This document shows positions 1 through 9,515 of a stretch of 43,890 bases of DNA, in pieces. Source of the stretch: Gammaproteobacteria bacterium LSUCC0057 (GTDB lineage Bacteria; Pseudomonadota; Gammaproteobacteria; Pseudomonadales; Porticoccaceae); assembly GCA_004535795.1 (NCBI GenBank), contig SPIA01000001.1:1034604-1078493 (forward strand), given 5' to 3'. Numbering within the stretch: the first letter of the stretch is position 1; every line of letters starts with the position of its first letter. Both the position numbers and the translations under genes were made by a program. The notes below the pieces were generated by a model. That model saw only the letters and a program-made list of their open reading frames with translations. It made no database searches and was not told the DNA's origin.

Positions 1-1203
1 AAAACCGCCGCTGAAGTTGCGTTTCGAGCCGTGGTTGTAAATCTGCCAGTGACCTTTGGCCATGTAATAGCGACAGGCGAACAGCGCGCGGCCATTAAGG
101 ACACCAATGCGCCAGTCGTAATCGGTAAACAGGTACTGTTGAGCAATGTAGAGCGCCGAATCGGTCAGCAGCTCGGCGGAGGCCTGCTCAAGTTCTGCGC
201 GCGATTTTATTTTAAACACCCCTTTGGAGAAGGCACCCTCGGGGATTTTCAAAATTAACGGATAGCCGAGCTCTTCTTGCAGCTGGTCGAGTGTCGCCGG
301 CTGGTTGTCGGCGACGATCACCGTGCGCAAGCTAGGAATTTTTTTATAGCTGAAGGCATCGTGCAGGTAGACTTTGTTGCAGCAGCGCAAGATCGAACTG
401 GGATCGTCCATCACCACCAGACCGGCTTTCTCCGCCTCGCAGGCAAAGCGGTAGGTGTGGTGGTCGATGGCGGTGGTTTCGCGAATAAATAGCGCATCGA
501 ACTGGCCGAGCAGGTTGAAGTCGTTGGGGGTGATCTCTACCGCGCGAATGCCAAGCTTGTCGGCGGCACTGATAAAGCGGCTGATCGCCCCGCGGTTGCT
601 GGGCGGTACCTGCTCTTGCGGATTGGTTAAAATAGCCAGCTCCCAGCGGTAGCGCTTTTTATCGGCCGGTGTGCGCCAAGCTTTATCGCCATAAAGCTGT
701 AACTGGGCGAGACAAAATTGGCGCTGCGGCTCACTCAGTGAGGCCAGCGACACCCGCGTCAACGAGAGCTGCAGGCCGGCACTGTCGGCATTCACTTTAA
801 CCAGCAGCACCGGTGCCGCGAAGCGCTGGTAAACCCAGCTGGCCAGCTTTTGGTAGCGCTTGTCGGCCACCTCGCCCATACAGATAACAATCTGCTCTGG
901 CAGCGGCTGTTGGTCGCTATTTTTAGGCAGCAATGTCGCATTGACCACCAGCGCACTCTGCGTTTCGCGCAGCGCATTAATGGTTTTCACGGTCGGCACC
1001 ACCGGATGTTGACGCGCCTCGGCCAACAGCGAGCAGTAGTAGCCCTGGCTGAGATAACGGGAGGTGTCACACAAATTGATAATGCGCACCTTGGGCTCAT
1101 TGAGCTTGGGATAATGTTGCAAGTAATCGTTGAAGGTAATGGTGTTGATATCACTGTCGGGCAGTGTCGACTGATCGTCTACGACAAACAGAACTGAGCG
1201 CAT
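1..1203 (-). CDS. RimK-like ATP-grasp protein with N-terminal RLAN domain (3' end cut by window edge)
   Basis: An open frame runs from an ATG at 1203 to the left edge without a stop, giving 401 residues of an unfinished protein. The N-terminal half (starting MRSVLFVVDDQSTLPDSD) resembles the RimK-like ATP-grasp N-terminal (RLAN) domain. From about residue 290 the sequence reads as an ATP-grasp fold: a PSLRTVIV strand, then ELGYPLILKIPEGAFSKGVF with the nucleotide-binding lysine, then DWRIGVLNGRALFACRY. Family members ligate amino acids, typically glutamate, to an acceptor; the substrate here is unknown. The protein should be cytoplasmic, as no signal peptide is visible. It is transcribed in the same direction as the glucanase locus but is separated from the GH16 stop by about 210 bp, so it probably has its own promoter. 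The 3' end lies outside the window. Confidence 0.75.
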   Translation of the reverse strand, partial: MRSVLFVVDDQSTLPDSDINTITFNDYLQHYPKLNEPKVRIINLCDTSRYLSQGYYCSLLAEARQHPVVPTVKTINALRETQSALVVNATLLPKNSDQQPLPEQIVICMGEVADKRYQKLASWVYQRFAAPVLLVKVNADSAGLQLSLTRVSLASLSEPQRQFCLAQLQLYGDKAWRTPADKKRYRWELAILTNPQEQVPPSNRGAISRFISAADKLGIRAVEITPNDFNLLGQFDALFIRETTAIDHHTYRFACEAEKAGLVVMDDPSSILRCCNKVYLHDAFSYKKIPSLRTVIVADNQPATLDQLQEELGYPLILKIPEGAFSKGVFKIKSRAELEQASAELLTDSALYIAQQYLFTDYDWRIGVLNGRALFACRYYMAKGHWQIYNHGSKRNFSGGF

Positions 1204-1343
1204 GAATAGAGACTCGAGGGAAAGCGAACCGCGGTTAGACGGCACAGAGATGGGCACCCATTGCAGTGCTCGCCAAAGTCGGCATAGTAGGTCGCTTTAA
1301 GCCAATTTGCGTGGATTTTTTACCAACAAAAATGACCCAAAAT

Positions 1344-1366
1344 GCGCTTAGAGTTAGCGCTTAGAG
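1344..1366. repeat. 10-bp direct repeat upstream of the RimK-like gene
   Basis: Two perfect copies of GCGCTTAGAG lie at 1344-1353 and 1357-1366, 13 bp apart start to start. They sit in the roughly 210-bp gap between the GH16 stop and the RimK-like gene. Such closely spaced repeats can bind a regulator, but no known operator is recognised. A weak 5-bp hairpin (1399-1415) overlaps the end of GH16; otherwise nothing clear is seen in this gap. Confidence 0.35.
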
Positions 1367-1414
1367 CAGAGTAGATAGTCGCTGCAAGGCCGAGTGGCAC
1401 TGCCCGCAGAGCAG

Positions 1415-2233
1415 TCAGGACAAACAACTGCCGTCGTAGACCCGCACGTAGTCGACCAACATCCACGCCGGCAGGGTCTCCTCGACCACGTCACCGCCGA
1501 GTGTGCCACCTACCGCCAGGTTGAGGATGATATAAAATGGCTTGTCGTCGAACGGCCAGCGGTGTGGCGCGATATCGGCACGGCGCACTTCGCCGTACTG
1601 TTTGTCGTCGACAAACCATCGGATCACGCCCTCTCGCCACTCAATGGCGTAGACATGCCAGCGATCGGCAAATGGCGTGGGGCGTGTGATCGACTCGCTG
1701 TAGTGGGTGTTGTTGGGCCATTTTTCGCCAAAGTGAATAGCCCCTAACACTTCGCGCTTGCTCTCGCGACTAAACCCCTTTTGCTCAAGGATATCTATCT
1801 CACCTTCGAGTGGCCAAACCTGTTGTTTGTCGGCGGGCAACAGCCAAAACGCTGGCCACAAACCGAGGTTGGGTGGCAGTTTCATCCGCGCCTCAAAGCG
1901 GCCGTAGCGCTGGCTAAATTTGCCCTCGGTGGTGAGGCGCGCCGAGGCGATCTGTTTGCCGGTGGCCTGATAGGCCATTAACTGCAACATACCGCCCTGC
2001 ACCACCGCTGCCTCGCGGTTGTAGACCTGCTGCTCGTTGTTGCCCCAGCCGCACAGGTTGAGCTCGCAGCCGTCGCCGGTCACCACGTTCCAGCGAGCGC
2101 TGTCGAGCTGCGCCGCGTCAAACTCATCGGCAAATGTCGGCGCACCGCACTGCCCATCGGCAGCACTGGCAAGCGCAACACTGCTGGCCAAGAACAGCAC
2201 CAGCGCGCAGGGTTTGGCGAGCATTGCAGTCAT
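1415..2233 (-). CDS. Secreted GH16 endo-beta-1,3-glucanase (laminarinase-type)
   Basis: A 272-residue glycoside hydrolase family 16 enzyme predicted to cleave beta-1,3-glucans such as laminarin. The catalytic signature GEIDILEQ is intact: Glu145 is the expected nucleophile, Asp147 the helper and Glu150 the acid/base. WPAFWLLP at about 126-133 and the C-terminal VDYVRVYD strand are typical of the family's beta-jelly roll. The start chosen is the ATG at 2233, because MTAMLAKPCALVLFLASSVA reads as a signal peptide; an in-frame start at 2278 would overlap the symporter gene and put a polar stretch before the signal. No carbohydrate-binding module follows, so this is a single-domain enzyme exported to the periplasm or beyond. 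It is the last gene of the TonB receptor-GH3-symporter-GH16 locus, 19 bp after the symporter stop. Laminarinase is the most likely activity, but other GH16 beta-glucanase activities cannot be excluded by eye. Confidence 0.9.
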   Translation of the reverse strand: MTAMLAKPCALVLFLASSVALASAADGQCGAPTFADEFDAAQLDSARWNVVTGDGCELNLCGWGNNEQQVYNREAAVVQGGMLQLMAYQATGKQIASARLTTEGKFSQRYGRFEARMKLPPNLGLWPAFWLLPADKQQVWPLEGEIDILEQKGFSRESKREVLGAIHFGEKWPNNTHYSESITRPTPFADRWHVYAIEWREGVIRWFVDDKQYGEVRRADIAPHRWPFDDKPFYIILNLAVGGTLGGDVVEETLPAWMLVDYVRVYDGSCLS

Positions 2234-2252
2234 CGACAGTCGGCCTGTGTGG

Positions 2253-3812
2253 TTACCACCAAGTAATATAGAGCGCACAGAGGATCAGTACCACCGCCAG
2301 CGTGGCAGCGTTAAAGCTCGCCGAGGTGCGCATGTCGATATCGCCCAATTCCACCGCACGGCCGCTGTCGGCCGCCTGCGGCTTGTAGTGCGAGACCCAC
2401 AGCGCCAAACCCGCGCAGAGCAAAAAGACAATACCGACGCGGTCGATAAATGGCAGCGCCGGGAACAGCAGTTTGCCGGCCAAGGAGAATACCGCCGAGC
2501 CGATCGCTGCCGCCAGCGCGCCGTCGGCGCTGGTTTTTTTGTAGAAAATACCGAGCAAAAATATCACCACAATGCCTGGGGTAAAGAAGCCGGTAAACTC
2601 CTGTATATACTGAAACGCCTGGTCGAAGTTGCCCAGCAGCGGCTTGGCGGTGATCAGCGCCAGCGCCATCGCCACAAAGGCGGCAACACGGCCCACCACA
2701 ATCGGCTCTGCGCGGCTGTTTTTAACCAGCGAAGGGTAGATATCCATGGTGAAGATAGTCGAAATCGAGTTGACCATTGACGCCAGCGACGAAACGATGG
2801 CAGCAATCAACGCGGCAAATACCACCCCTTTAATGCCATCGGGCAGCAGCGCCATGGCGCTCGGGTAGGCTTGGTCGGGCGAGCTCAGTTCGCTGTTAAT
2901 GACAAACATGGCGATACCCGGCAGCACCACAATCACCGGCATCAGCAGTTTTAGGAAAGCGGCGAAAACAATCCCCTTTTGCGCCTCTTGAACATTTTTA
3001 GCCGCCAGTGCGCGCTGAATGATGTACTGATTAAACCCCCAGTAAGAGAGATTCATCACCCACATACCACCAACCAGCACCGACAGCCCGGGCAGGCTCA
3101 TGTAGTGAGGGTTATCTTTGGCCAGAATCATGTCGAACTTCTCTGGCGCCCGCTCACTGATCAACCGGAAGCCCTCCAGCACACCGCCGTTGTCAGAGAC
3201 GATATTGAGCGTCATGTAGACAATTAACAGCCCGCCGGCGACCAGCAGCACTACCTGAATAATATCGGTGAAGGCCACCGCTTTGAGACCGCCATAGAGC
3301 GAGTAGGCAATAGCAAACAGCCCCAGCAACAACATACCGTGGACAATATCCAACCCGGTCATAGTGTTAATCGCCAACGCCCCCAGCCACAAAATAGCGG
3401 TGAGATTGACAAACACATAGACGCCCAGCCAAAAGGTGCCCATTACCATGCGCACCCGGTGGTCAAAGCGCTGCTCCAAAAACTGCGGCATGGTATAAAT
3501 TTTGGCGTGCAAGAACACCGGCAGCAGGTATTTACCGACCAGAATCAGGGTAATCGCCGCCATCCACTCGTAAGAGGCGATCGCCAGCCCCACCGCGTAA
3601 CCAGAGCCGGACATGCCGATAATCTGCTCGGCACTGATGTTGGCGGCAATCAACGAAGCGCCAATCGCCCACCACGGCAGCGAGTTTCCGGCCAAGAAGT
3701 AATCGTTGGAATTTTTGTGGTGGCCCACCTGCTCGCGCGATACCCACTGTGCCAAGCCAAACAGTGCCAAGGCATAAACACCAACAATCCATAAATCCAG
3801 TTCAGACATCAT
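2253..3812 (-). CDS. SGLT-type sodium/sugar symporter (SSS family)
   Basis: A 519-residue inner-membrane sodium:solute symporter close to the Vibrio sodium/galactose transporter vSGLT. The N-terminal region GASLIAANISAEQIIGMSG and the following SYEWM retain Gln63 and Glu82, which align with sugar-contacting Gln69 and Glu88 of vSGLT. YWGFNQYIIQR and AAFLKLL retain the equivalents of its Asn260 and Lys294. Many hydrophobic segments fit the LeuT-like fold with extra helices. The likely substrate is therefore glucose or galactose released by the neighbouring GH3, imported with Na+. A start at the ATG at 3812 is favoured by AGAGGG 9 bases upstream; the adjacent ATG at 3809 and GTG at 3815 are alternatives. 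It lies 49 bp downstream of GH3 and 19 bp upstream of GH16, so all are probably on one transcript. Confidence 0.92.
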   Translation of the reverse strand: MMSELDLWIVGVYALALFGLAQWVSREQVGHHKNSNDYFLAGNSLPWWAIGASLIAANISAEQIIGMSGSGYAVGLAIASYEWMAAITLILVGKYLLPVFLHAKIYTMPQFLEQRFDHRVRMVMGTFWLGVYVFVNLTAILWLGALAINTMTGLDIVHGMLLLGLFAIAYSLYGGLKAVAFTDIIQVVLLVAGGLLIVYMTLNIVSDNGGVLEGFRLISERAPEKFDMILAKDNPHYMSLPGLSVLVGGMWVMNLSYWGFNQYIIQRALAAKNVQEAQKGIVFAAFLKLLMPVIVVLPGIAMFVINSELSSPDQAYPSAMALLPDGIKGVVFAALIAAIVSSLASMVNSISTIFTMDIYPSLVKNSRAEPIVVGRVAAFVAMALALITAKPLLGNFDQAFQYIQEFTGFFTPGIVVIFLLGIFYKKTSADGALAAAIGSAVFSLAGKLLFPALPFIDRVGIVFLLCAGLALWVSHYKPQAADSGRAVELGDIDMRTSASFNAATLAVVLILCALYITWW

Positions 3813-3861
3813 CACTCATGACCCTCTTCTAATTTTTTTAATGGCTCTGCAGCCGCTAGAC

Positions 3862-6306
3862 TTACTGGCAACTCAATACCTGTGCCGCTTCACCCACAGG
3901 CGGTTCGGCGGTAATAGCGACGCGGCGCAGAGTTAACTCTAGCATGCCGCTAGTACTGAACAGCAGCGGCGTATTAACACGACTTAAGTCTACCCCTTGC
4001 GCGGCAAAGCAGCTCAACGGCACCGCTAAGCTCTGCCAGTTTGCGACGGCGGCGCTGTTCAGCGACTGAGTAATATCAACTGCACCCGAACAGGGATAGC
4101 CGCAATCCATACGCAGCGCCACCGGCTGGCTAGGGGCGCGTTGCAATTGGTAGTCAACCACAAGTTGCGCCCGCTGCTCGGAGAGCTGGGTGAGATCTAC
4201 CCCTTGGTCGGCCTGCCAGTAAAATTGGCTGAGTCGCGCGCCACTGCCACTCCAGCGCAGTTTGCGGCCATCCTCTTGCACGGCAATATCCACCGCAGAG
4301 ACCTGCAGGTCGCCGTATTGGCTGGCGACCACGCCACCGCTGTAGAGTTTGCGCCAGTCACTGGCATCGCCCACATAGGGGCGCCACGGCGACTTAGTGC
4401 CGCGCTCGAACACCACCACCTCGCTGGCTACCGCCGCCACCGTCGGCTGCTCATTGAGCGCCTGCAGCGGTTGGCTGTGCGGTTGCGCCGCGGCTAAACC
4501 GTAACCGTAGGGGAACAGAATATCGTCGACCGGCAGGTTGTCGTCGCTGGCATTGACATCACTATTGGGCCAGTCAAATGACAGCCGCCCAGTAAAGTTG
4601 TGCTGAATCTGCCCAGCGCGGTCGCGCAATAGCAGATCGGCAACACCGGCGCCCTCGGTGCCCGGCAGCCAAGCGGCAACGAAGGCATCGGCGGCATTGA
4701 TCTCGGCGTTAACCCACATCGGTCGCCCAGAGAGGAATACCGCTACAGTGGGAATACCCTCAGCCTTGAACTTGCGCAACTGCGCCAGCCCCTGTTTGCT
4801 GCCAGCATCAAACTGCAAGTTATCGATATCGCCCTGCCCCTCGGCATAGGGCTGCTCGCCAAAGACCACAATCGCCACATCAGGCTTTGTGGTGTAGTCG
4901 CCGTTGGCACTAAACGAGGCAGTACCGCCGGCCGCCTCAATCTGCGCCGCAAGCCCTGCGTAAATGGAGGTACCTCCGGGGAAATCAGCATTGCTATTAC
5001 CGGTCCCTTGCCAGCTGATGGTCCAGCCGCCCGAGGCGACACCGATATCGTCTGCCAAGCCAGTGACCAGTACATTTTGCTGTGGCGACAACGGCACTAA
5101 GCCGTTGCTGTTTTTCAGCAACACCAGCGATTCACGCACCGCTTGGCGGGCGATGGCGCGGTGCTTTGCACTGCCAATCACACCGCTGCCAACCGCACTG
5201 TGGCGGCTGGAGGGGGCCGCGCCGTCGAGTAGACCGAGCTGTTTTTTGACCGACAAAATGCGGTAGACGGCATCATCGATACGCGACATAGCGATCTCAC
5301 CGCGTTCAATTTGCGCCAAAGTGTTGGTTAAGAACGGCTGCCAATCTTCCGGCACCATAATCATGTCAATACCGGCGTTAATCGCCTGTGCACAGCTCTC
5401 ATTGCTGCAACCGGGAATTTGGCCGATACCGTTCCAGTCGCTGACTACAAAGCCGTCAAAGCCGAGCCCCTCTTTGAGAATGGTGGTGATCAGGTCATAA
5501 CTGCCGTGTAGCTTTTCACCGTTCCAGCTATTGAACGAGGCCATCACAGTCAGCACATCGGCGGCGATCGCTTCGGAGTAGCCGATGCCGTGCTCCAACA
5601 ACAACTGCTCTAAGCTTAGCCGGGTGTCACCTTGGTCAATACCGCGGAAGGTGCCGCCATCGCCAATAAAATGTTTGGCCGTAGCGGCGATGTTCTGCTG
5701 CTGCATGGCGCGCACCACTGGGCCTGCATAGCGGCCGACAATATCACTGCGGTCGCTGTAGGCCTCGTAGGTGCGGCCCCAGCGGTCATCTTTGGCAATC
5801 GCCACGGTGGGTGCAAAAATCCAGTCAATACCTGTGGCCGCCACTTCACGAGCAGTCGCTGCGGCAATGTCGGCGACTAATCGCGGGTTATTCGCCGCGC
5901 CCAAGCCAATGTTATGCGGGAATATAGTCGCGCCAATCACATTGTTGTGGCCGTGTACCGCATCGGTACCCCAAATAATAGGGATACCGGCAGAACCTTG
6001 GCTGCGATCGAGTGAAGCGGCATGAAAGGCGTCTGCCAACTCGACCCAATCTTGCACTGTGGCGTATTTATTGGACTGCGGGAAAGAACCGCCGCCATTG
6101 AGAATACTGCCGATACCAAACTCCACCACCTGTTCCGGGGTAATGTATTTAATTTCGGCCTGAATCATCTGCGCCACTTTCTGCTCTGTGCTCATGCCAG
6201 CGATTAACGCCAACAGTTCAGTGTCGTTCTGCTCGGCCCAGCTCGGGCTGAATGGCAACAGGCTACAGACAACGGCGGCGAAAAAATGGGGGGCGCGACA
6301 AAACAT
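3862..6306 (-). CDS. GH3 exo-beta-glucosidase/glucanase with C-terminal ExoP-like domain
   Basis: An 814-residue glycoside hydrolase family 3 enzyme that should remove glucose from the ends of beta-glucan oligosaccharides. Visible GH3 features are WGTDAVHGHNN (about 112-122), WGRTYE (176-181), KHFIGDG (211-217) and the nucleophile Asp290 in GFVVSDWNG. The GH3 C-terminal domain follows (GWTISWQGTGN near 440, then FPYGYGL). The last ~190 residues form a separate beta-rich segment resembling the galactose-binding-like domain of Pseudoalteromonas ExoP. The ATG at 6306 is chosen: it has AAGGA 11 bases upstream and begins a signal peptide (MFCRAPHFFAAVV, then a cut after SWA). Upstream in-frame TTG at 6336 is less likely. 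The enzyme should act in the periplasm. It lies between the TonB receptor and the sugar symporter genes. Confidence 0.93.
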   Translation of the reverse strand: MFCRAPHFFAAVVCSLLPFSPSWAEQNDTELLALIAGMSTEQKVAQMIQAEIKYITPEQVVEFGIGSILNGGGSFPQSNKYATVQDWVELADAFHAASLDRSQGSAGIPIIWGTDAVHGHNNVIGATIFPHNIGLGAANNPRLVADIAAATAREVAATGIDWIFAPTVAIAKDDRWGRTYEAYSDRSDIVGRYAGPVVRAMQQQNIAATAKHFIGDGGTFRGIDQGDTRLSLEQLLLEHGIGYSEAIAADVLTVMASFNSWNGEKLHGSYDLITTILKEGLGFDGFVVSDWNGIGQIPGCSNESCAQAINAGIDMIMVPEDWQPFLTNTLAQIERGEIAMSRIDDAVYRILSVKKQLGLLDGAAPSSRHSAVGSGVIGSAKHRAIARQAVRESLVLLKNSNGLVPLSPQQNVLVTGLADDIGVASGGWTISWQGTGNSNADFPGGTSIYAGLAAQIEAAGGTASFSANGDYTTKPDVAIVVFGEQPYAEGQGDIDNLQFDAGSKQGLAQLRKFKAEGIPTVAVFLSGRPMWVNAEINAADAFVAAWLPGTEGAGVADLLLRDRAGQIQHNFTGRLSFDWPNSDVNASDDNLPVDDILFPYGYGLAAAQPHSQPLQALNEQPTVAAVASEVVVFERGTKSPWRPYVGDASDWRKLYSGGVVASQYGDLQVSAVDIAVQEDGRKLRWSGSGARLSQFYWQADQGVDLTQLSEQRAQLVVDYQLQRAPSQPVALRMDCGYPCSGAVDITQSLNSAAVANWQSLAVPLSCFAAQGVDLSRVNTPLLFSTSGMLELTLRRVAITAEPPVGEAAQVLSCQ

Positions 6307-6361
6307 ACTGAGCAGTTTCCTTAACAGATGGGGCAAAAATAACGGTGTTTGAAGGAGTAGC

Positions 6362-6389
6362 GCTCACCCCCGCAAACGCAGGGGTGAGC
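6362..6389 (-). terminator. Intercistronic hairpin between TonB receptor and GH3 genes
   Basis: GCTCACCCC (6362-6370) pairs perfectly with GGGGTGAGC (6381-6389) around a 10-base loop. It lies 15 bp after the receptor stop and 56 bp before the GH3 start. No T-run follows on the minus strand, so it is more likely an RNA-stabilising or attenuating hairpin than a full Rho-independent terminator. It could leave receptor mRNA more abundant than the downstream enzyme mRNA. Confidence 0.55.
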
Positions 6390-6403
6390 ACTCTCACACA
6401 GGT

Positions 6404-9400
6404 TTAGAAGCTAGTGCGCAAGCCTAACTTGTAAACCGGACCGTGGTCTTGTGCCAAGAACAGCATCTCGGGGTGACGCACGTAGAGACGGGTCTCTTCA
6501 TCCAGAATGTTCATCGCATCGAAGAACACCGTAGTGTTTTCGCTGTAACGGAACTGGTAAGAGAAGTCGACTTGGTTACGCTCTTCTACAAATACCGGCT
6601 GGTCGTAGTTGGCAAAGCCCGCTGCAGTTTCAGCGCGGTGGTTCAGCGCTAAACGCAGGGTGTGCTTGTCGTCTTCATAGAAGACCGAGGCATTACCCGA
6701 GTCACCCAGGCCCGGCAGTATGAACTGACGGCCAACATCAGCGCGGTCGGGTTCAACATTACCGCCGCTGACCAGTGTGTAGTTGAACGTAAAGCCGTAC
6801 GGCGTGCCTTGGAACAGGTGCTGCCAAGCAAACTCCCAGCCACTAACACGGCCTTTTTCCATGTTGTAGGGCTGAGTGATGTCAAACAGCGCTACGGGGT
6901 CGGTTGATTGACCTAACAGAGGATCTTGGCACAAGTAGTAGGGATTACCCGGAGCTCCGTTCGGGAGTGTATTGCCACTACAGGTTGACACTGCGGCACC
7001 ATTAAGAGTGTCGAAAGTTAAAGTGTTATCAAAGCCGTTGGCTAACATCATAGCGGCTGCAGTAACATAATGCTGTTCAATCGGCCAACCGGCGCCACGC
7101 TGTCCCCAAATAAACCCTTGCAGAACACCAAAATCAGGGTTGCCGAGGGTATCCCATGGCTGGCCGGCAGCTACCCAGGCATCGACAATCTCTTGTGCCT
7201 GCTGGCCGATTTCACCGGCATAGGGGTTAGTTAAGCCGTTAAAAGGCTGGTCGCGAGTAGTCTGAGAACCGATGAAATCTTTGATCTCTTTGCGGAAGTA
7301 GTTGACCGCTAGGTAAGAACCTTCATCGTAGTAGTTCTCGTAGCTGATATCGAGGTTGGTCGACATCAAGGGGTTGAGGTCCGGGTTGCCACCGGTAGCC
7401 GTCAGGCTAAAGAAATCTTGCGCACCAATGTTAAGTTGGGACTCCAGATCACCCAAGTTGGGGCGCGCCATGCTCTTGCCCCAAGAGAGCCGCACGACTT
7501 GGTTGTCATCAAGGCCCAGCGACATATTGATAGCCGGCAAAACTGTGCTGTGGCTGCCGTATCGCGAACCGTCGGTGACATCGCCGCGAATGCCATAAAG
7601 GCCATCAATACCCCAACCAATCTGATTGACTAGTGGGTAGAGGCTGGTTGAGGTGGTATCGACACCCTCGTAACGAAGGCCAGCAACAATATTCAACGGC
7701 ATACGGCCAATATCAGCTGCCATCTGCACTTGAATAAACGCTGAATCGAGCTCTTCGCGGACGCGCTCGTTAGAGTCTATACCCCCTGCACCACAGCAGA
7801 CTGCGCCATCGGCATTGTCGACGAGGCCAGCAGCCAGTGCAGCATAAGCATTGAATGCAGCAGCAGCGTCGACTTCAAAGTAGTAGTTGGTGCCCGGCGT
7901 AAAACTAAACGAGTCCATGAAGTCGCCGTCCAACAGCGTGCGCTGGAACAGTGCGTCGTCAAATGCGTCAGCGCCGTAACGTTCGCCCGGCGCAAATCCT
8001 GCGTTGCGCTTTATGCGGTTAAACTGATTGTCGGAGGTGGACAAACCCATATTGACCGCTCTGACAAAGCCGGCATCGGGGTTGGTCCAGTTAACTTTTA
8101 GCTGATACTGCTCGATTTCGTTCACCTGAGCTTCGTCGTTCATCACCAAGTTGGAAACTTGCATATCTGCTGCGGTGAAGTCGCGGTCAAAAGCGAAGCT
8201 CTGAATACCACTCGTTCCGCCGTTGGTGTGAGTGACGGTGTCTGTCGGCGAGGTCACACCCATCTCGTTATCAAAGATGTTGCCGGCCAGCTTGGCGGTT
8301 GAGTTGTGGGCATCAAACTCAATTTGCCAGCTGTCCGAAAGATCCCAAACCAAGTTGAGACCGTAAGAGTTATTGCTGCTCTTTGAGTCGCCCCAGGTGA
8401 CAGTGTGGTCATAACCGCGGTCACCCACCACCACATCGGTATAGACACCGTTAGCATTAATGGTGGCCTGTTCAGTTGTCCAACCTCCTAGCCAAGGGCC
8501 AAACATGGTCCCTTCAGACTCAAACTCGACACCTGAGTAGGTGTAATCAACAGTAGCGGTTAAGTTCTCCGTTACCATCAATTGGAAAGTGGTCTGCACA
8601 TTAGTGCGAGTGCGGTCGTTGTCTTTAATCAGGTAAGCCGTCGGCTCCTGATAAAAGGTTACATCATCATCGCGAAGGCTATTGTTGGTAATAACGGCGG
8701 TCGATGGAATACGATTACCTTCATGAGCAGAGTCGCCGGCCGGGATAATCCAGTTAGACTCGCGAGTGCCTGTCTCGCGGTTGGTGCGCTCTTGATAGGA
8801 GGCTGACACCGAGAAACCCCAGTGGTCTTGGTTGGTCGCGAACAATAGCGAGGTCTCAATCGGCAGGCCGCCCTCTTCGCTGGTGGTATCTTCTACGCCG
8901 GCAATGCTAAAAGAGGTGAGCGTGCCGTCGACATTGAGAGGCTTAGTGGTAACCATATTAACGGTTGATCCGATACCACCAGAGGGCAAGGTGATATTTC
9001 CACTCTTAAAGACCTCTACCGCAGCGACACCCGGCGAGGCAATATCGCCAAAGTTGAACGAGCGGCCACCACCGTATCGACCGGGGTTGGTCGGCATCTG
9101 CCGGCCGTTGAGGGTGACCAGGTTAAACTCTGGGCCAAATCCACGCACGGCGATGGTCTGTCCTTCGACGTTGCTGCGGTCGATAGCAATGCCGGGCACG
9201 CGGGCCAGCGATTCAGCTAGGTTGCCGTCGGGGAACTTGCCAAAATCTTCGGCCGAGATCGCCTCCATTACGCCAACATTGTTGCGCTTAATCTCGATGG
9301 CGTCGATCAAACTCTTTTTAATACCGAGCACCACAACTTCGGAAATGGCTTCCTCAGTTCCTGGCTCTGCGGTTAAGGCTACCGATGATACCAACGCGGC

Positions 9401-9451
9401 CGCAACGGCCAGCGCCAACTGCTTTTTCTTGATTAAAGTGGTTGTTTGCAC
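6404..9451 (-). CDS. TonB-dependent outer-membrane receptor, saccharide type (TIGR01782-like)
   Basis: A 1015-residue TonB-dependent receptor, large enough for an oligosaccharide importer. The chosen GTG start at 9451 has AGGGGA 7 bases upstream and begins a signal peptide ([20 protein letters not shown], cut near ALTA). A TonB-box-like EVVVLG follows, then the plug domain with DFGKFPDGNLAESLARVPGI, QTIAVRGFGPEFNLVTLNGR and GSGGIGSTVNM-like segments characteristic of the Xanthomonas/Caulobacter-type carbohydrate receptors. The protein ends in a 22-strand-barrel style terminus with final Phe (GLRTSF). An ATG-type start 30 codons further up would put a charged stretch before the signal and is rejected. 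The receptor is the first gene of the beta-glucan locus and is predicted to bring laminarin-derived oligosaccharides into the periplasm. Substrate assignment rests on its GH16 and GH3 neighbours. Confidence 0.93.
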   Translation of the reverse strand: MQTTTLIKKKQLALAVAAALVSSVALTAEPGTEEAISEVVVLGIKKSLIDAIEIKRNNVGVMEAISAEDFGKFPDGNLAESLARVPGIAIDRSNVEGQTIAVRGFGPEFNLVTLNGRQMPTNPGRYGGGRSFNFGDIASPGVAAVEVFKSGNITLPSGGIGSTVNMVTTKPLNVDGTLTSFSIAGVEDTTSEEGGLPIETSLLFATNQDHWGFSVSASYQERTNRETGTRESNWIIPAGDSAHEGNRIPSTAVITNNSLRDDDVTFYQEPTAYLIKDNDRTRTNVQTTFQLMVTENLTATVDYTYSGVEFESEGTMFGPWLGGWTTEQATINANGVYTDVVVGDRGYDHTVTWGDSKSSNNSYGLNLVWDLSDSWQIEFDAHNSTAKLAGNIFDNEMGVTSPTDTVTHTNGGTSGIQSFAFDRDFTAADMQVSNLVMNDEAQVNEIEQYQLKVNWTNPDAGFVRAVNMGLSTSDNQFNRIKRNAGFAPGERYGADAFDDALFQRTLLDGDFMDSFSFTPGTNYYFEVDAAAAFNAYAALAAGLVDNADGAVCCGAGGIDSNERVREELDSAFIQVQMAADIGRMPLNIVAGLRYEGVDTTSTSLYPLVNQIGWGIDGLYGIRGDVTDGSRYGSHSTVLPAINMSLGLDDNQVVRLSWGKSMARPNLGDLESQLNIGAQDFFSLTATGGNPDLNPLMSTNLDISYENYYDEGSYLAVNYFRKEIKDFIGSQTTRDQPFNGLTNPYAGEIGQQAQEIVDAWVAAGQPWDTLGNPDFGVLQGFIWGQRGAGWPIEQHYVTAAAMMLANGFDNTLTFDTLNGAAVSTCSGNTLPNGAPGNPYYLCQDPLLGQSTDPVALFDITQPYNMEKGRVSGWEFAWQHLFQGTPYGFTFNYTLVSGGNVEPDRADVGRQFILPGLGDSGNASVFYEDDKHTLRLALNHRAETAAGFANYDQPVFVEERNQVDFSYQFRYSENTTVFFDAMNILDEETRLYVRHPEMLFLAQDHGPVYKLGLRTSF

Positions 9452-9515
9452 GTCGTCTTCCCCTGTTAATTTTGGTGGCGTCGCTAACAGCTGAGCTGCT
9501 GCGAAACTTCTGCGG

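Noticed and set aside
2037-2780. A 247-residue plus-strand frame opposite the GH16 and symporter genes.
   Set aside because: It is antisense to two strong family matches, is rich in Arg/Gln/His from reverse reading, and shows no domain.
8832-9494. A 220-residue plus-strand frame opposite the TonB receptor N-terminus.
   Set aside because: Antisense shadow of a well-supported gene without any recognisable motif.
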